Shown: positions 31,225-42,787 of the stretch, one piece after another | Position numbering within the stretch: the stretch's first letter is position 1 | Layout: each line of letters begins with the position of its first letter | Origin: Amia ocellicauda | Taxonomy: Eukaryota; Chordata; Actinopteri; Amiiformes; Amiidae | Assembly (NCBI RefSeq): GCF_036373705.1 | Contig: NW_027102660.1 | Location: 868,001-932,000 of the forward strand | DNA length: 64,000 nt | Direction: 5' to 3' | Translations under genes and position numbers: made by a program | The notes under the pieces: model-generated | What the model saw: the letters and a program-made list of their open reading frames with translations, nothing else | Told to the model about the DNA's origin: nothing | Database searches by the model: none

Positions 31225-32485
31225 TGTTGATCTTTAGTCTTAAATCGAAAGGTCAGTATGAGTCTGTCGAGCTGAAGACCAGACCTTCATACTTATACTG
31301 ATGGCCACATGCCGGATCTGCTTGTAAGGCATTGTTCTGGTCTGGCCTTTGTGCCGCCCTGTTACCAATTAACATATCAAAACCAACCAATAAAATGACA
31401 CTGCATCAAATTTCAAATAGAAACCAAGATGGAGACGATCTCTTCCTCTCTACTCTAAACTTTTATTAGAACCTTTAGGTCTCTCAAAAAAACATTTTTA
31501 AGCATCAAGACCTATAGTCAACAAACCACTAAGAATATTTCAGGCCTTTATAAGCGCTAAAAAACAACCTGAGCCAAGAAAATAACTATAAAGATCAAAA
31601 ATAACTAGCGCTTTTACAGTGATTTTTTTTTTTTTTTTAATAGCGATGCTTTGTTTGGTATTAAACAAGTCACAAACTACTCAGAACAGCGTTTATCCCC
31701 GCAAAAGAGATATTTGGGTTTATTTTACAAAGCTTATAAATTATATAGGTTAAAAGTATTCTTAATGTTTTGATACCACATGCCATACGTACTGTTGTCT
31801 GAGCCCACCCCCGCCACCCATGGTGTGAGTGATTTAGCCTTGAGTGTTGTGATCTATTTAGCATTGAGTGATCAGTTGTTTTTATTTTTTAAACGATTCC
31901 TTATCATCAGGGATTGAGACTGCTAAAATACCTTAAAAGCATATCCTTATCTTAAGTCTAACTCTTATGAGCTTTAAGACCCTAGAATGTATTTAAGTAA
32001 AACGACTGAACACATTATGTGAGAGATAAAATATAACCACAGCTTTTTTTTTTTTTTTTTTAAACAATTAACCTATACACACAAACACCCACACACACAC
32101 CCTCTTTTTTAATTTTATTTTTAATTAAATTTGAGGGGAGAGACAGAGCCAGATACAGTGTGGATAACATAAGTACCCTATGCAAAACAGGCATTGTTAG
32201 GACCTGGGATCATAACAGACAACAGAACTTGTTGATCTTATAAAATGATTGGGCGAGAGAGAGAGAGAGACAGACAGAGACAGTGTGAATATGATAAACG
32301 CACTATTCAAAACTGGCATTGTTAAGACCTGGGACCATTACAGACAGCAGAACTTGTTGGTTTAGTAAATCTAAACCGTTATAAGATCATTACATGTATA
32401 TTTAAAAAAGACCCCCAAACACTACAGGAAGAGCCGACCCATTCACACTCTACAGTTGACCAACAAGAACAACAAGAACAACAGG
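31225..32485 (-). promoter_or_regulatory. Right subterminal region and promoter (copy 2)
   Basis: TATAAG on the minus strand (complement 31,292-31,297) lies 68 bases before the exon 1 ATG. CCAGACC (31,279-31,285) and GGTCTGG (31,339-31,345) form an inverted pair around it. Further out are T-runs (31,623-31,638; 32,046-32,060), (AC)n, (GA)n near 32,255, an imperfect tandem pair (below) and an AAC/AAG run at 32,460-32,483. No gene is seen. Confidence 0.6.
32156..32374. repeat. Imperfect tandem pair near right end of copy 2
   Basis: Two units of about 107 and 94 bases with a 125-base period: CAGTGTG start, CAAAAC(A/T)GGCATTGTTA, GACCTGGGA(T/C)CAT, CAGAACTTGTTG. Noncoding. Confidence 0.75.
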
Positions 32486-32670
32486 TTATGGGCGGCCTTG
32501 TTGTTCAGGGTTTTATGGGTGTACACTTTCTGACGGATATGACGTAGGAATAATTAAGGAAATAACTCTACCTAAAATCACGCCCCCCAATTATGACGTA
32601 GGAATATTAATAAGCTTAGGGCATACGTCATAACAAAATAGGCCGCGCCCATAAAACCCTACTATCTACT
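32486..32670 (-). repeat. Right terminal inverted repeat of copy 2 (185 bp)
   Basis: Inverse of 16,491-16,675 with three differences. Holds the same three TGACGTA-type motifs. Confidence 0.95.
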
Positions 32671-32676
32671 CATAAG
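32671..32676. repeat. Target site duplication CATAAG, right of copy 2
   Basis: Second copy of the 6-bp target, followed by AGTAACAGCAATGTC exactly as in empty tRNA units. Confidence 0.93.
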
Positions 32677-32893
32677 AGTAACAGCAATGTCGCCGATCCT
32701 GCTACGGTCGTATTGTAACAGCAACAACATGTATCGATTTTAAAACTGTCAGTTCCAGCGCCTCGCAAAGCTACCCTTCTGTGATCGTTTGTTCTCAAGG
32801 TCAGGATTTCTTGACACTCCGAGGAAGAGAAAACGATGGCCGGCCGCGTTACAGGGACAGATAACAAAGCACTAGCACGCGTGCACCGCGGGT

Positions 32894-32966
32894 TGTTTCC
32901 GCCCGGTTTCGAACCAGGGACCTTTCGCGTGTGAGGCGAACGTGATAGCCACTACACTACGGAAAC
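32894..32966 (-). tRNA. tRNA-Val (CAC)
   Basis: 73 nt, full acceptor pairing, anticodon CAC, one G-U in the T stem; same form as the tRNA at 15,161. Confidence 0.93.
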
Positions 32967-33526
32967 CGACCTGTCCTGGTGTTTCGAATGGCTCCCATCG
33001 AAGCCGGCTGGTAAAACGCGCACAGGCGTTTCCCGTGGGCCAGCCTGTGAGATAAAGGTTTCTATTTTCACTGACCTATTTTGCATTGCTCAAGGACACA
33101 TCAGGACACTTTGGAAACTCTTACAAAGGAAGAACGCCCTGAGCTATGACAAGACTTACACTTACCCCAACAAGGTCATGCTCACTGGCTTGTTCAAACA
33201 GCTGCTGCTCATCTTGTGCCACCATCAGACAATCATAGAGCTATTGTGCCTTCTACACCTTACGGTAGCTTTACTTTAACAATAATAATGACGGCGACCT
33301 CGACGACAAAAAGAAAAACAAGAACAACAACAACAACAACAAGAACAATAACATCATCATCAGATTTTAATTAAAAGTGGCTACACCAGCGTTTACAATT
33401 TCAACCTGTCGACGGACGGACGCTCTGAGTCCACCAATTTCGGGAACTCCAATGAAGAAAAGCCACCTACCGCCTCCGGGGAACCACGAGGGCAAGCAGG
33501 ACGAAAAGGGCCGGCCCACAGCAGGC

Positions 33527-33599
33527 TCTTTCCGCCCGGTTTCAAACCGGGGACCTTTCGTGCGTTAGGAGAACGTGATAACCGCTACACTTCGGAAAC
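33527..33599 (-). pseudogene. tRNA-Val (AAC) pseudogene
   Basis: The anticodon would be AAC, but the anticodon stem (TTCTC/ACGAA) has two mismatches, the outermost acceptor pair is lost (G opposite G) and the T loop reads TTTGAAA. Likely inactive. Confidence 0.8.
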
Positions 33600-34538
33600 T
33601 GACACCGTCACCTCTTGCTTAGAACGGTTACCGTTGGAGACTGCTGGTAAAACCGACCCGTCCTGGCGTTTCGAATGGCTCCCATCGAAGCAGGCTGGTA
33701 AAACGCGCACAGGCGTTTCCCGTGGGCCAGCCTGTGAGATAAAGGTTTCTATTTTCACTGACCTATTTTGCATTGCTCAAGGGCACATCAGGACACTTTG
33801 GAAACTCTATCAAAGGCAGGACGCCCTGCGCTCTGACAGTGCCTGCACTTAACCCAACAAGGTGATGCTGAATGGCTTGTTCAAACGGCTGGTGGTCTTC
33901 CTTCACCACCAGACTATCAGAGCTATTGTGCCTTCTACACCTTACGGTAGCAACAAATCTAACTACTGCTTTACTTTAACAATAATAATGACGGCGACCA
34001 CGACGACAACAAGAACAACAACAAGAACAACAACATCAACAAGAACAACAACATCATCATCATCATCATCATCAGATTTTAATTAAAAGTGGCTACACCA
34101 GCGTTTACAATTTCATCCTGTCGACGGACGGACGCTCTGAGTGCACCGATTTCGGGATACTTCGGAAACTCTTTCAAAGGCAGGACGCCCTGCGATCAGA
34201 CAGTGCCTGCACTTAGCCCAACAAGGTGATGCTGAATGGCTTGTTCAAACGGCTGGTGGTCTTCCGTCACCACCAGACTATCAGAGCTATTTTGCGCCTT
34301 CAACTACATAAGAGTAACAGCAATGTCGCCGATCCTGCTACGGTCGTATTGTAACAGCAACAACATGTATCGATTTTAAAAGTGTCAGTTCCAGCGCCTC
34401 GCAAAGCTACCCTTCTTACATCGTTTGTTCTCAAGGTCAGGATTTCTTGCCACTCCGAGGAAGAGAAAACGACAGCCACCCTTGGGGCAGAGAGATGGGG
34501 GACGGGTTACACGGCACTGGCACGCGTGCACCACGGGT

Positions 34539-34611
34539 TGTTTCCGCCCGGTTTCGAACCGGGGACCTTTCGCGTGTGAGGCGAACGTGATAGCCACTAC
34601 ACTACAGAAAC
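34539..34611 (-). tRNA. tRNA-Val (CAC)
   Basis: Intact except for a G-U pair at acceptor position 6 (GTTTCTG). Anticodon CAC. Confidence 0.9.
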
Positions 34612-35157
34612 CGACCCGTCCTGGTGTTTCGAATAACTCCTATCGAAGCCGGCTGGTAAAACGCACACAGGCGTTTCCCGTGGGCCAGCCTGTGAGATAA
34701 AGGTTTCTATTTTCACTGACCTATTTTGCATTGCTCAAGGGCACATCAGGACACTTTGAAAACTCTTTCAAAGGAAGAACGCCCTGAGCTATGACAAGAC
34801 TTACACTTACCCCAACAAGGTGATGCTCAATGGCTTGTTCAAACAGCTGCTGCTTGTCTTGTGCCACCATCAGACAATCACAGAGCTATTGTGCCTTCTA
34901 CACCTTACGGTAGCTTTACTTTAACAATAATAATGACGGCGACCACGACGACAACAAGAACAACAACAACAACAACAATAACTTCATCATCAGATTTTAA
35001 TTAAAAGTGCCTACACCAGCATTTACAATTTCAACCTGTCGATTGACGGACGCTCTGAGTGCACCAATTTCGGGCACTCCAATGAAGAAAAGCCACCTAA
35101 CCGCCTCCGGGGAACCACGAGGGCAAGCAGGACGAAAAGGGCCGGCCCACAGCAGGC

Positions 35158-35230
35158 TGTTTCCGCCCGGTTTCAAACCGGGGACCTTTCGCGTGTGAGG
35201 CAAACGTGATAGCCACTACACTACGGAAAC
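35158..35230 (-). tRNA. tRNA-Val (CAC), diverged T loop
   Basis: Acceptor stem and anticodon loop are intact, but the T loop is TTTGAAA and the anticodon stem has a G-U pair. The B box (GGTTTGAAACC) is therefore altered; transcription may be weak. Confidence 0.8.
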
Positions 35231-35423
35231 CAACCCGTCCTGGTGTTTCGAATAACTCCTATCAAAGCCGGCTGGTAAAACGGGCTCAGGCATTTCAGGT
35301 CGGCTAGACTGTGAGATGGCGTCTGAAGTGCCGCGAAAGGATGCCATTTTCACAGACCTGTTTGGCATTGCTAAAGGGCACATCAGGACACTTTGGAAAC
35401 TCTTTCAAAGGCAGGTCGCCCTG

Positions 35424-36014
35424 CGCTTTAAAAGGGATCCCAGCTATGTTGGAGTGGAGCTTTTTGCTTTGGGAGAGAAGGAGGGTACGTTGGAACCTTT
35501 TGAGACGGTAATTGAATACTCTTATGAGGACTGGTTGAAGGTGATGGCCTGGAGAGATCTGGGGCTTGTGGATAAGACTCTAGAAGGCTTGCAAGAGGGT
35601 CCAAGAGAATGCGAAATGGAGTCTCCGACTCAGGGTTTTGAAAGGTGTGAATGGGAAAGCTTGCAGAACTACGGTAGAGTGGTGAAGAGTCTAACTCAAA
35701 CTACAGATCGTAAGGTTTTGTTTAGCAGTACCCTGATTATAAACCCTATTGAAGGGGGTGTGGAGGATCCAGAAAAACAGGTTACTGAAATTATGTTTGA
35801 CGCCGTGGACTGGCCGTTCTTGAAAGAGGTCATAAACTGTATAAATGATGGTTTTGACATCTTGACCAAATGTTCGCAACTGGATTTGGTTAGAAGGAGA
35901 ATATGCTGGATTATGGATTATATATCCCCCTTGAATGACGACGACGATGATAAAACAGACGACGTGTGGGGTTTTGGAGGGGGGTCTGACGGCTCAGGGG
36001 CTACTCTCTTCTAA
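35424..36014 (+). pseudogene. Left-arm gene A, 5' end replaced by array sequence (copy 3)
   Basis: The longest version of gene A in the window. After the part seen in copy 2 come a segment with a CINDGFDIL-like helix, RRRICWIMDY, an acidic DDDDDK run and a Gly-rich end. By chance the open frame extends upstream across the junction into tRNA-array sequence (from 35,316), giving a chimeric frame. Unknown function. Confidence 0.6.
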
Positions 36015-36092
36015 GAGGGCGGTGTGTCGTGACGTAGTGAAGAGATAGGATAAAAGGCGCAACAATTCATTCATGGTTTAAAATTAAAGAGA

Positions 36093-36941
36093 ATGTCTTA
36101 CCCGAAAGCTGCGGACGTCGACAGGCTCTACAGGCCTCTTCAAACCCGGGATCACCCCTGGTTCTATTCCCCAGATTTTGTATACACTCTGGAACCCTTT
36201 GACTGCGGTTACTCTCCAAGACCTCAGACCCCGGTCCCTCAGGACGAAACAACATGCGGTGCGATGGATGTCCAAATGAGTCTCGGGGATCCCCAGCCTC
36301 TGGAGCTCATGGAGGGCCTCGATTTTGCCGAACTGTCTACCGTCTGTGCGTCTCAGGAGGGGGTCAGTCCAATGGATGTAGAAACACCCCACAAACCACC
36401 AGGCGACCCAATGAGCATCGGACTGTCCCAATGGCGTGATGAAGATGCAGGATTTATGCCCGGGGTATGTGACCAAGTAAGCAGAGTGGTTAAAAGCACC
36501 CTGGTGTATATTCTGAGTGCTCTCATCGACCGAGCTCTGAAAGAAGTCTGTCGGGGGTGTGAAGTGAATCACCCCAGTCAGTTGAGACACAGTTGTTTGT
36601 TTGAACCAGACCGTTACTATTTCCTGTTGTATTTCAACGTGTTTTACAGAAGACTGAACAAACCGTGGCTGAAACCGGCATTAATCAAGGCGCTGTCTTA
36701 CTCCCACATACATGTAACTGTGGGACAAGTCCAGAAAATCATAGATGAGATTTTGCTGGAGCTGAAAAAGGAGCCGTTTATAATAGAGAAACTTGGGCAG
36801 CTGCTCAATGACCTGGATGAGCCGAGTAGAAAAACCGCTGGCAAGCTAAAAGCTTATTTCTTCGGTAAAGAAGTTAAAGCTGGGGGCAGCGACGAGGAAT
36901 TCGACATCTACGCCACTGATTCAGACTCTGACCTGAACTAA
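36093..36941 (+). CDS. Left-arm gene B, Cys/His-cluster protein (copy 3)
   Basis: Whole 282-residue frame, same Cys/His cluster and acidic tail as copy 2, with a few substitutions. TATA and TGACGTA motifs precede it (about 36,027-36,058). Confidence 0.75.
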   Translation: MSYPKAADVDRLYRPLQTRDHPWFYSPDFVYTLEPFDCGYSPRPQTPVPQDETTCGAMDVQMSLGDPQPLELMEGLDFAELSTVCASQEGVSPMDVETPHKPPGDPMSIGLSQWRDEDAGFMPGVCDQVSRVVKSTLVYILSALIDRALKEVCRGCEVNHPSQLRHSCLFEPDRYYFLLYFNVFYRRLNKPWLKPALIKALSYSHIHVTVGQVQKIIDEILLELKKEPFIIEKLGQLLNDLDEPSRKTAGKLKAYFFGKEVKAGGSDEEFDIYATDSDSDLN

Positions 36942-36953
36942 GGGACTTTGAAC

Positions 36954-37346
36954 ATGGGGAATGTTCTGGACTGCTTCTGCAACTGGTTCTGTCATCAACA
37001 CTCTGCAGCTAACCTGAGAGCGCTATTACACCATGTGCTTGACAGAAAAGTAGCCAACGCGAGCCTTTTCTCTACAGATTTAACCATCGATGAGGATCAA
37101 CTTTCAAACCTGGAAAAGTGAATGGCTGCTGTAACAAAGACCGGGGGGTACGAACACTGGGATGAAGCGCTCAAGGGGGCCAAGAATGATATTAGGCCAT
37201 TTCATCAACATCTGTATGACCTTTTGCTGAGCATGTTTAATACACCTCTGTTTACTTTTAAAATAGGTCATATTGTTGTTTTATTTACATATGTAACTGA
37301 GGTGTGTGCCTACAAGATAAAGAAACAGGTATATTTGTTGATATAG
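36954..37346 (+). pseudogene. Left-arm gene C (copy 3)
   Basis: MGN start and hydrophobic C-terminal helix as in copy 2. Broken. Confidence 0.5.
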
Positions 37347-37518
37347 ATCAAGTAACCAATCATCTGATTTCTTTTTGTCTGGACCGTAGAAAAAATTGTT
37401 GTGTATGTTATACTTTTCTCAAATGTCTAAAAAGGGGTATCTGCTCTCCTGAAGTTGAATAAAAAACCTTGTATAAAAACTTTGCGCATAGTGTGGGTCT
37501 GTGTGGTTATTTGACAGA

Positions 37519-38600
37519 ATGACTCGGCAAGCTCCCCAAATGCAGGAACTATACTACAACCCAGCCAAGATTGGGGGTTTGGCGGGTAAGAAGGGTTTTC
37601 AAAGAGGACTCGCTGAGGCCGGAGTGAAGGTTAATGATGTGGTTGTTTCAGAATGGTTACGGGAACAAGACGCCTATACCTTACATAAACCTCTCAGGAT
37701 TAACTTTAAAAGAAACCGCGTATATGCAACTGACATAGACTCACAATGACAAATGGATCTAGTCGATATGTCAAATTTATCAAAACATAACAATGGTCAC
37801 AAATTGATGTTGATGTGTATCGATGTGTTATCAAAATATGCCTGGGCTCGCATTCTACATAATAAAACAGGTCGGGCGGTGACAAGGATATATTGTCCCA
37901 GGGTCGATGTCCTAAAAAACTGCAGACTAATAAAGGAAAAGAGTTTCTCAACAGAGAATTTCAGAATCTACTGAAGAGACACAAAATACATCATTTCACC
38001 ACCGGTAATGAGCTTAAGGCATCGGTAGTGGAGAGGTTTAACCGCACCATGAAGACCAAAATCTGGAGATATTTTACAGCGGTCAACACGTTCAAGTATT
38101 TTGATAAAGTTCAGGATTTTATCGATGCTTACAACCAAGGGTATCACACCAGTATTAAAATGAAGCCTATAGATGTTGATCAAAGTAATTCTTTTAAGGT
38201 CTATAAAGAATTATACGGACCATTTATTAAGAAGGGAAAAACTACTTATAAGTTCAACATCGGTGATGTGGTTCGCGTTTCAAAGCTAAGGAGTACTTTT
38301 GCCAAAGGTTATGAACAAACATTTTCTGACGAATATTTTACAGTTACCGAACAGTTGGCTAGAGACCCCCCCGTGTACCGGTTAAAAGACTATGACGGGG
38401 AGGATATAGAAGGAACGTTTTACGAAGCCGAGTTACAAAAAATGATTGTGGGTAAAGACAGTGTATACAGAGTTGAAAAGATATTAGCTGAAAAAACCCA
38501 GAACCGGAAAAAATACGTGTTGGTGAAATGGCTTGGATGGCCTGAAAAGTTCAATAGTTGGGTCCCGGAACAACAGGTTTGCGATATTCAATCCTTATAA
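37519..38600 (+). pseudogene. Polinton integrase with chromodomain (copy 3)
   Basis: DDE motifs and the chromodomain are recognisable in separate pieces. Broken. Confidence 0.88.
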
Positions 38601-38604
38601 CAAC

Positions 38605-39375
38605 ATGCCCGTGGGTGTGTTGGGGGCATTACTTTCGGTACTCAAGATGGAATCAGGAGGCTTCTACGTGACTCTACCCAGTAACGCCTCTCTCGATATA
38701 TACCCTAAAAATGAAATATCCAGTTACACGGTACAATTTGGAAAATCTATAGATCTAAGGGGGTCGTGGGAAGTGGGGTTGGCGGAAATACAGTATCCTT
38801 ACACTTGGGCTGTTTTACAAGATAAGGATGCCACCTTCGCCATTTTTGATGATGTTAAAATCAATGGATATTCACGATACGAGGAGGTTATTATGACAAT
38901 GTGGATAAAATATTAGATGAGATGCATAAACAGTTCTCAGAAGGCACCCCCAACATCAAGCTATATTACAACCCTATTAAAAACAGAGTGTACAAGGTGT
39001 CAAAACCAGGTATTAGCATTCAAACCAGCGGCCAACTGGGGCGTATATTAGGGTTCTATTCTGACACAGAGAGCAGGTTCTCAGAAGTGGTGGGGCGGCT
39101 TTTACACTCTTTATGTGTATACGGATATCATAACCCACCAGAGGGTCGGGGATAGTTATGTCCCCCTTTTGAGAAATGTACTTATTAAAGGTAAAAGCAA
39201 TGACATGGTCACAATTACTTATGACAAGCCACACTACGTACCAGTCTCAAAGACCCACTTTGACAACATCACGATCGAAGTAAAATCGGATCAGAATATC
39301 AACGTACCCTTCCGCTTCGGTAAAGTTATTGTCAAACTACATTTTCGACCCCTGAAACAGTGTGTACATTATTAA
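38605..39375 (+). pseudogene. Penton-like minor capsid protein (copy 3)
   Basis: SNASLDIYPKNEISS and WEVGLAEIQYP motifs present. Broken, more than in copy 2. Confidence 0.72.
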
Positions 39376-39376
39376 A

Positions 39377-40963
39377 ATGGCTACCTCGAGGGGTTATGTA
39401 GATCCTAGCGCCTATGTGGATTATTACAAGATGCAAGCCGGGAACGGCTTGCCCGGTATTGTAGGAGCCCCCGCAATGTATGGCGCCGGTCTAGGAGGAC
39501 TCTTTCGTGGTCTCTTTAGAATGGCCGTACCCCTGCTTAGGAGAGGCTTTGCTATAGCCAGACCCCACTTGAAATCAGCGGCTAAAAATATTGTTAGTGA
39601 CGTGTTCACCAATGTTATGAACCGGGCAGCTAGCCATGAGCATCAGGAGGGTTCGGGTCTCATGGTAATGGCGAGGAGGGGGGGTAAAAGAAGAAACAGC
39701 ATGTGTCCACCAGGGGGAGACGAAGATCCGTGGCTAACAAAAAACGAAGAATCTCTCATTCTCCAACATATCGTGGAAATTTCAGACACGGCCCCTCTGG
39801 AGTTTTTTATAGCTGGCAATGGCGAGGATTATATTGATTTGAATAACACATTTATTTTAATAAACTGTAAAGTGACTGATGAGGATGGCGATGCAATCGA
39901 GAAGACGGCCAACGCTGGGGTCATCAATTACCCGGTGGCCACCATGTTTTCACAGGTGGATGTGACCCTGGGAGATCGGCTCATTAGTCAAAGCAGCAAT
40001 ACTTACCCCTATAGAGCCATGATGGAGTGTATCCTTAATTATAGTGAGGAGACCCTGAGCAAACAGTTCAGCCCCGGCCTTTTCTTCAAAGACATCACGG
40101 AAGCTATGGACGACAAGAATCCAGAGGGACTCAATAAGGGTTTTCAAAAAAGAACGGCCTCTTCAACAGAAGGGAGGACCTTTGAGCTAATGGGGCATAA
40201 CCATGCAGACATATTTTTCCAAGAAAAACTCATGCTCAACAGGGTAGACATTAAAATTAAAATGATCCGTAGTAAAAGTGCTTTTTGTCTGATGACCCCT
40301 GATACTGAAAAATATAAACTGACCATATTATCGGCCTCGCTGTTTGTGAAAAAAGTGTCCGTCTCCCCGGCGGTTAAACTAGGACACACGCAGGCGTTAA
40401 TGACGGCAAACGCCAAGTACCCGATCGAAAGAGTCTATATGAAAGTCCACAGTATCCCCGCAGGGACACGGGTGATGAACCAGGAAAATCTGTTTCTAGG
40501 ACAGCTCCCAAAACAGGTTATTATAGGTCTCGTGGATAATGATGCATTTACCGGGGTTTACAACAAGAACCCCTTTAACTTTAAACATTATAACGTGGAA
40601 TTTATAGCGTTGTACGTCGATGGTGTGCAGGTTCCATCCAGACCTTTTCAACCTGACTTTGAAAACGGCAATGCGGTTCGTGAATATTACAGTCTAGTAC
40701 TGGCTACGGGTCGCCATCTCAAGGATCAAACTCTGCTGATCGATCGCCGGGAATACTGCAGCGGTTACACCCTGTACGGTTTCAACCTGACCCCTGACGA
40801 AGAGTGTGGACAACATTTTTCACTGATGAAGACGTGCAATATGCGTTTGGTGATGCGTTTCAAGCAGCCTCTACCACGCACTGTAAATATGGTCGTGAAT
40901 GCTGTGTTTGACAACATTATTGAGGAGAATCAGAGGAGAAACGTTCTGTATGATTATTATTAA
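39377..40963 (+). pseudogene. Core-like and major capsid parts (copy 3)
   Basis: The N-terminal region is the core-like part (MATSRGYVDPS, GLFRGLFRMAVPLLRRGF). The remainder is the major capsid family (VDVTLGDRLIS onward, ending YDYY). The two parts are not separate frames here, and the whole is shorter than in copies 1 and 2. Treated as broken. Confidence 0.8.
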
Positions 40964-40964
40964 A

Positions 40965-41522
40965 ATGAACACCAGAGAGCTCAACCACATCATGAATGCC
41001 CTGGCCGGCTCACGGAAACTGTTTCAAGGAGTCTACGCCTGCGATCAGCTGCCTAAATTTAAGATCAAGAATTTACCTGCAATGTACATAATCAACACAC
41101 ACCCTAAAAATATGCCCGGAGAACATTGGCTGGCTATTTATCTAAGGGAGGACCACCGTGGTGAATTTTTTGATTCCTATGCAAACCCCCCGGATTTCAG
41201 ACCTTTCCCTCGGAAGATAAATAACTTTCTGCTCAACAACTGTCAAGAAACCATTTACAGCGGTCGTCAAGTACAAAGTCTTCAGACCTTCACTTGTGGT
41301 CAACACTGTGTGTTTTTCTTATATCATAGATCTAAAGGAAGGTCATACCCCGATATTATGGCCTTGTACAGTGAGGATTTAGGCCAAAATGATAAAAAAG
41401 TGGCAGAGTTTGTCAGTACACTGTGGACCCCCCCTTATAACACAATGACTTACGACCCTAGCCAGCCATGTATACAGATGGGGTGTTCTTGTGAGGATTT
41501 TAAAAGATGTCATGCGTGTTAA
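40965..41522 (+). CDS. Adenain-like maturation protease (copy 3)
   Basis: Whole 185-residue frame with the His, Asp, Gln and Cys of the active site kept. Confidence 0.92.
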   Translation: MNTRELNHIMNALAGSRKLFQGVYACDQLPKFKIKNLPAMYIINTHPKNMPGEHWLAIYLREDHRGEFFDSYANPPDFRPFPRKINNFLLNNCQETIYSGRQVQSLQTFTCGQHCVFFLYHRSKGRSYPDIMALYSEDLGQNDKKVAEFVSTLWTPPYNTMTYDPSQPCIQMGCSCEDFKRCHAC

Positions 41523-41698
41523 GTTGAAAAAATAATGAAAACAGCCTTTGAATCATTAGTTTTGTTTTTATTCAACACAATTCTTATACAAAGCAGGGGT
41601 TATGGTATAAATAAATGTACAACATTTGAAAAAAAAAAAAAAAAAAAAAATTGTTTGTCGGGTCATTATTTACATGGGAGACAAATAAAAACATGATA
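41523..41698. terminator. Convergent poly(A) zone (copy 3)
   Basis: Same plus- and minus-strand AATAAA signals as copy 2. Here the A tract (about 41,630-41,650) is uninterrupted. Confidence 0.7.
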
Positions 41699-42443
41699 TT
41701 AATAAGCTTCCCAACGATGGATAGATCCTGAGGATGGTCGCTCAGCACGGTCAGAGTAATGAGATATCGGAGTCAGATCAGGCTCCACCTCTTTACAAGG
41801 GGCGGATTTTTTGTAGCGTTTCCTGGTTAGGAACTGTTGATTGGGGCATGTTCAGACAGGCCATCGCCTGTAGGAAAGCATTCCAGCCTACAGGTCGGCG
41901 ACTATCGGGTACCTTATTAGTGCTAGTGAAACTCTTCAACAAATCAAACATGTGTGAACCTTTGATCAGTTGTCCTTTAAAAACAAATTCACCCTGTTCA
42001 TTCCAAGCAGTTACCCGCGGTTTCTGAACCATTTTGTGCAGGATATATTGTGCATGTCTTTTGCTTCTGGCCGGCATGTTTCTCAAAACATCCGTTACAA
42101 CATCTCCCTCTGAACTCTCAACAGGTTCGGTCACCGCAACATCTTTATCAACCGTACCCCCCTCATCAGCCCCAGAACCATTTTCTTGATAGGCCATGGT
42201 TAAAGTTAAAATGTTATGATCTTTTTCACCCTGTCTAACCAGACGGAGGTAGCGCTGTAACGTGTTGGTATACAACTGGGCTTTGGAATACTGATTTAAA
42301 TCGGCCCTGGCCTGTATAGCTTTCATTTCAGAGTCCAGGTTGTTTTCGGCCGTTTGTCTAATGGGCTCTGGCCCGACAACATTTTTTCTCAGTTTCTCAA
42401 GCTGCTCCTGAGGGATCAAAAACATTTTCTGAGCATATTCCAT
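41699..42443 (-). pseudogene. 247-residue conserved Polinton protein (copy 3)
   Basis: N-terminal and middle parts open as in copy 2. Broken towards the end. Confidence 0.68.
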
Positions 42444-42445
42444 TA

Positions 42446-42781
42446 TTAACCCACTCTGGAAGCTAGAAGACTGGTTAGGAAAGGCACGGCTATGCTCAAC
42501 AGCGGTCCTATAAAACCCCCGGTTTGATTAATCTTCTTTCTTTTTCTTTTAATAGAATACTTCTTATTAGCGATGATCTTGATAACCGCTTTTTGTTTTT
42601 TGAGTTTAGAATGTTGAGAAGGGGTTAGGGGTATATTACCACGTAAGATGTTAAAAGCTATTTCACACAGGGTCTCGATCAAATCCGAGGGGGCCCCTGC
42701 CAGCACAGCTTTCCTATGGCGCGGGCTCCCCTCAAATAACATTTGCAAAAGCGGCAGATTTCTTTTAATCCGAACAGACAT
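42446..42781 (-). CDS. 111-residue basic protein with hydrophobic tail (copy 3)
   Basis: Whole frame, nearly identical to copy 2. Confidence 0.72.
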   Translation of the reverse strand: MSVRIKRNLPLLQMLFEGSPRHRKAVLAGAPSDLIETLCEIAFNILRGNIPLTPSQHSKLKKQKAVIKIIANKKYSIKRKRKKINQTGGFIGPLLSIAVPFLTSLLASRVG

Positions 42782-42787
42782 TCTTAT

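Larger units (their letters stand above)
16491..32670 (+). mobile_element. Polinton copy 2, both ends present, broken inside
   Basis: Full-length element of 16,180 bp with 185-bp terminal inverted repeats differing at three positions, and a CATAAG target duplication. The termini read AGTAGATAG...CTATCTACT. All Polinton core parts are present in the family's order. Roughly eight or nine breaks by eye lie inside; gene B, protease, 247-residue, 111-residue and ATPase frames look whole. High terminal-repeat identity points to a young insertion. It landed in a tRNA-Val repeat unit, 290 bp upstream of one tRNA and 217 bp beyond the 3' end of the next. Confidence 0.97.
32671..35423 (-). repeat. tRNA-Val tandem array II
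   Basis: Four tRNA-Val genes in alternating CAC and AAC units with microsatellites at about 33,305-33,361, 34,004-34,075 and 34,950-34,992. An empty version of the Polinton target lies at about 34,303-34,320. The array ends at a four-base overlap (CGCT) with the interior of copy 3. Confidence 0.85.
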
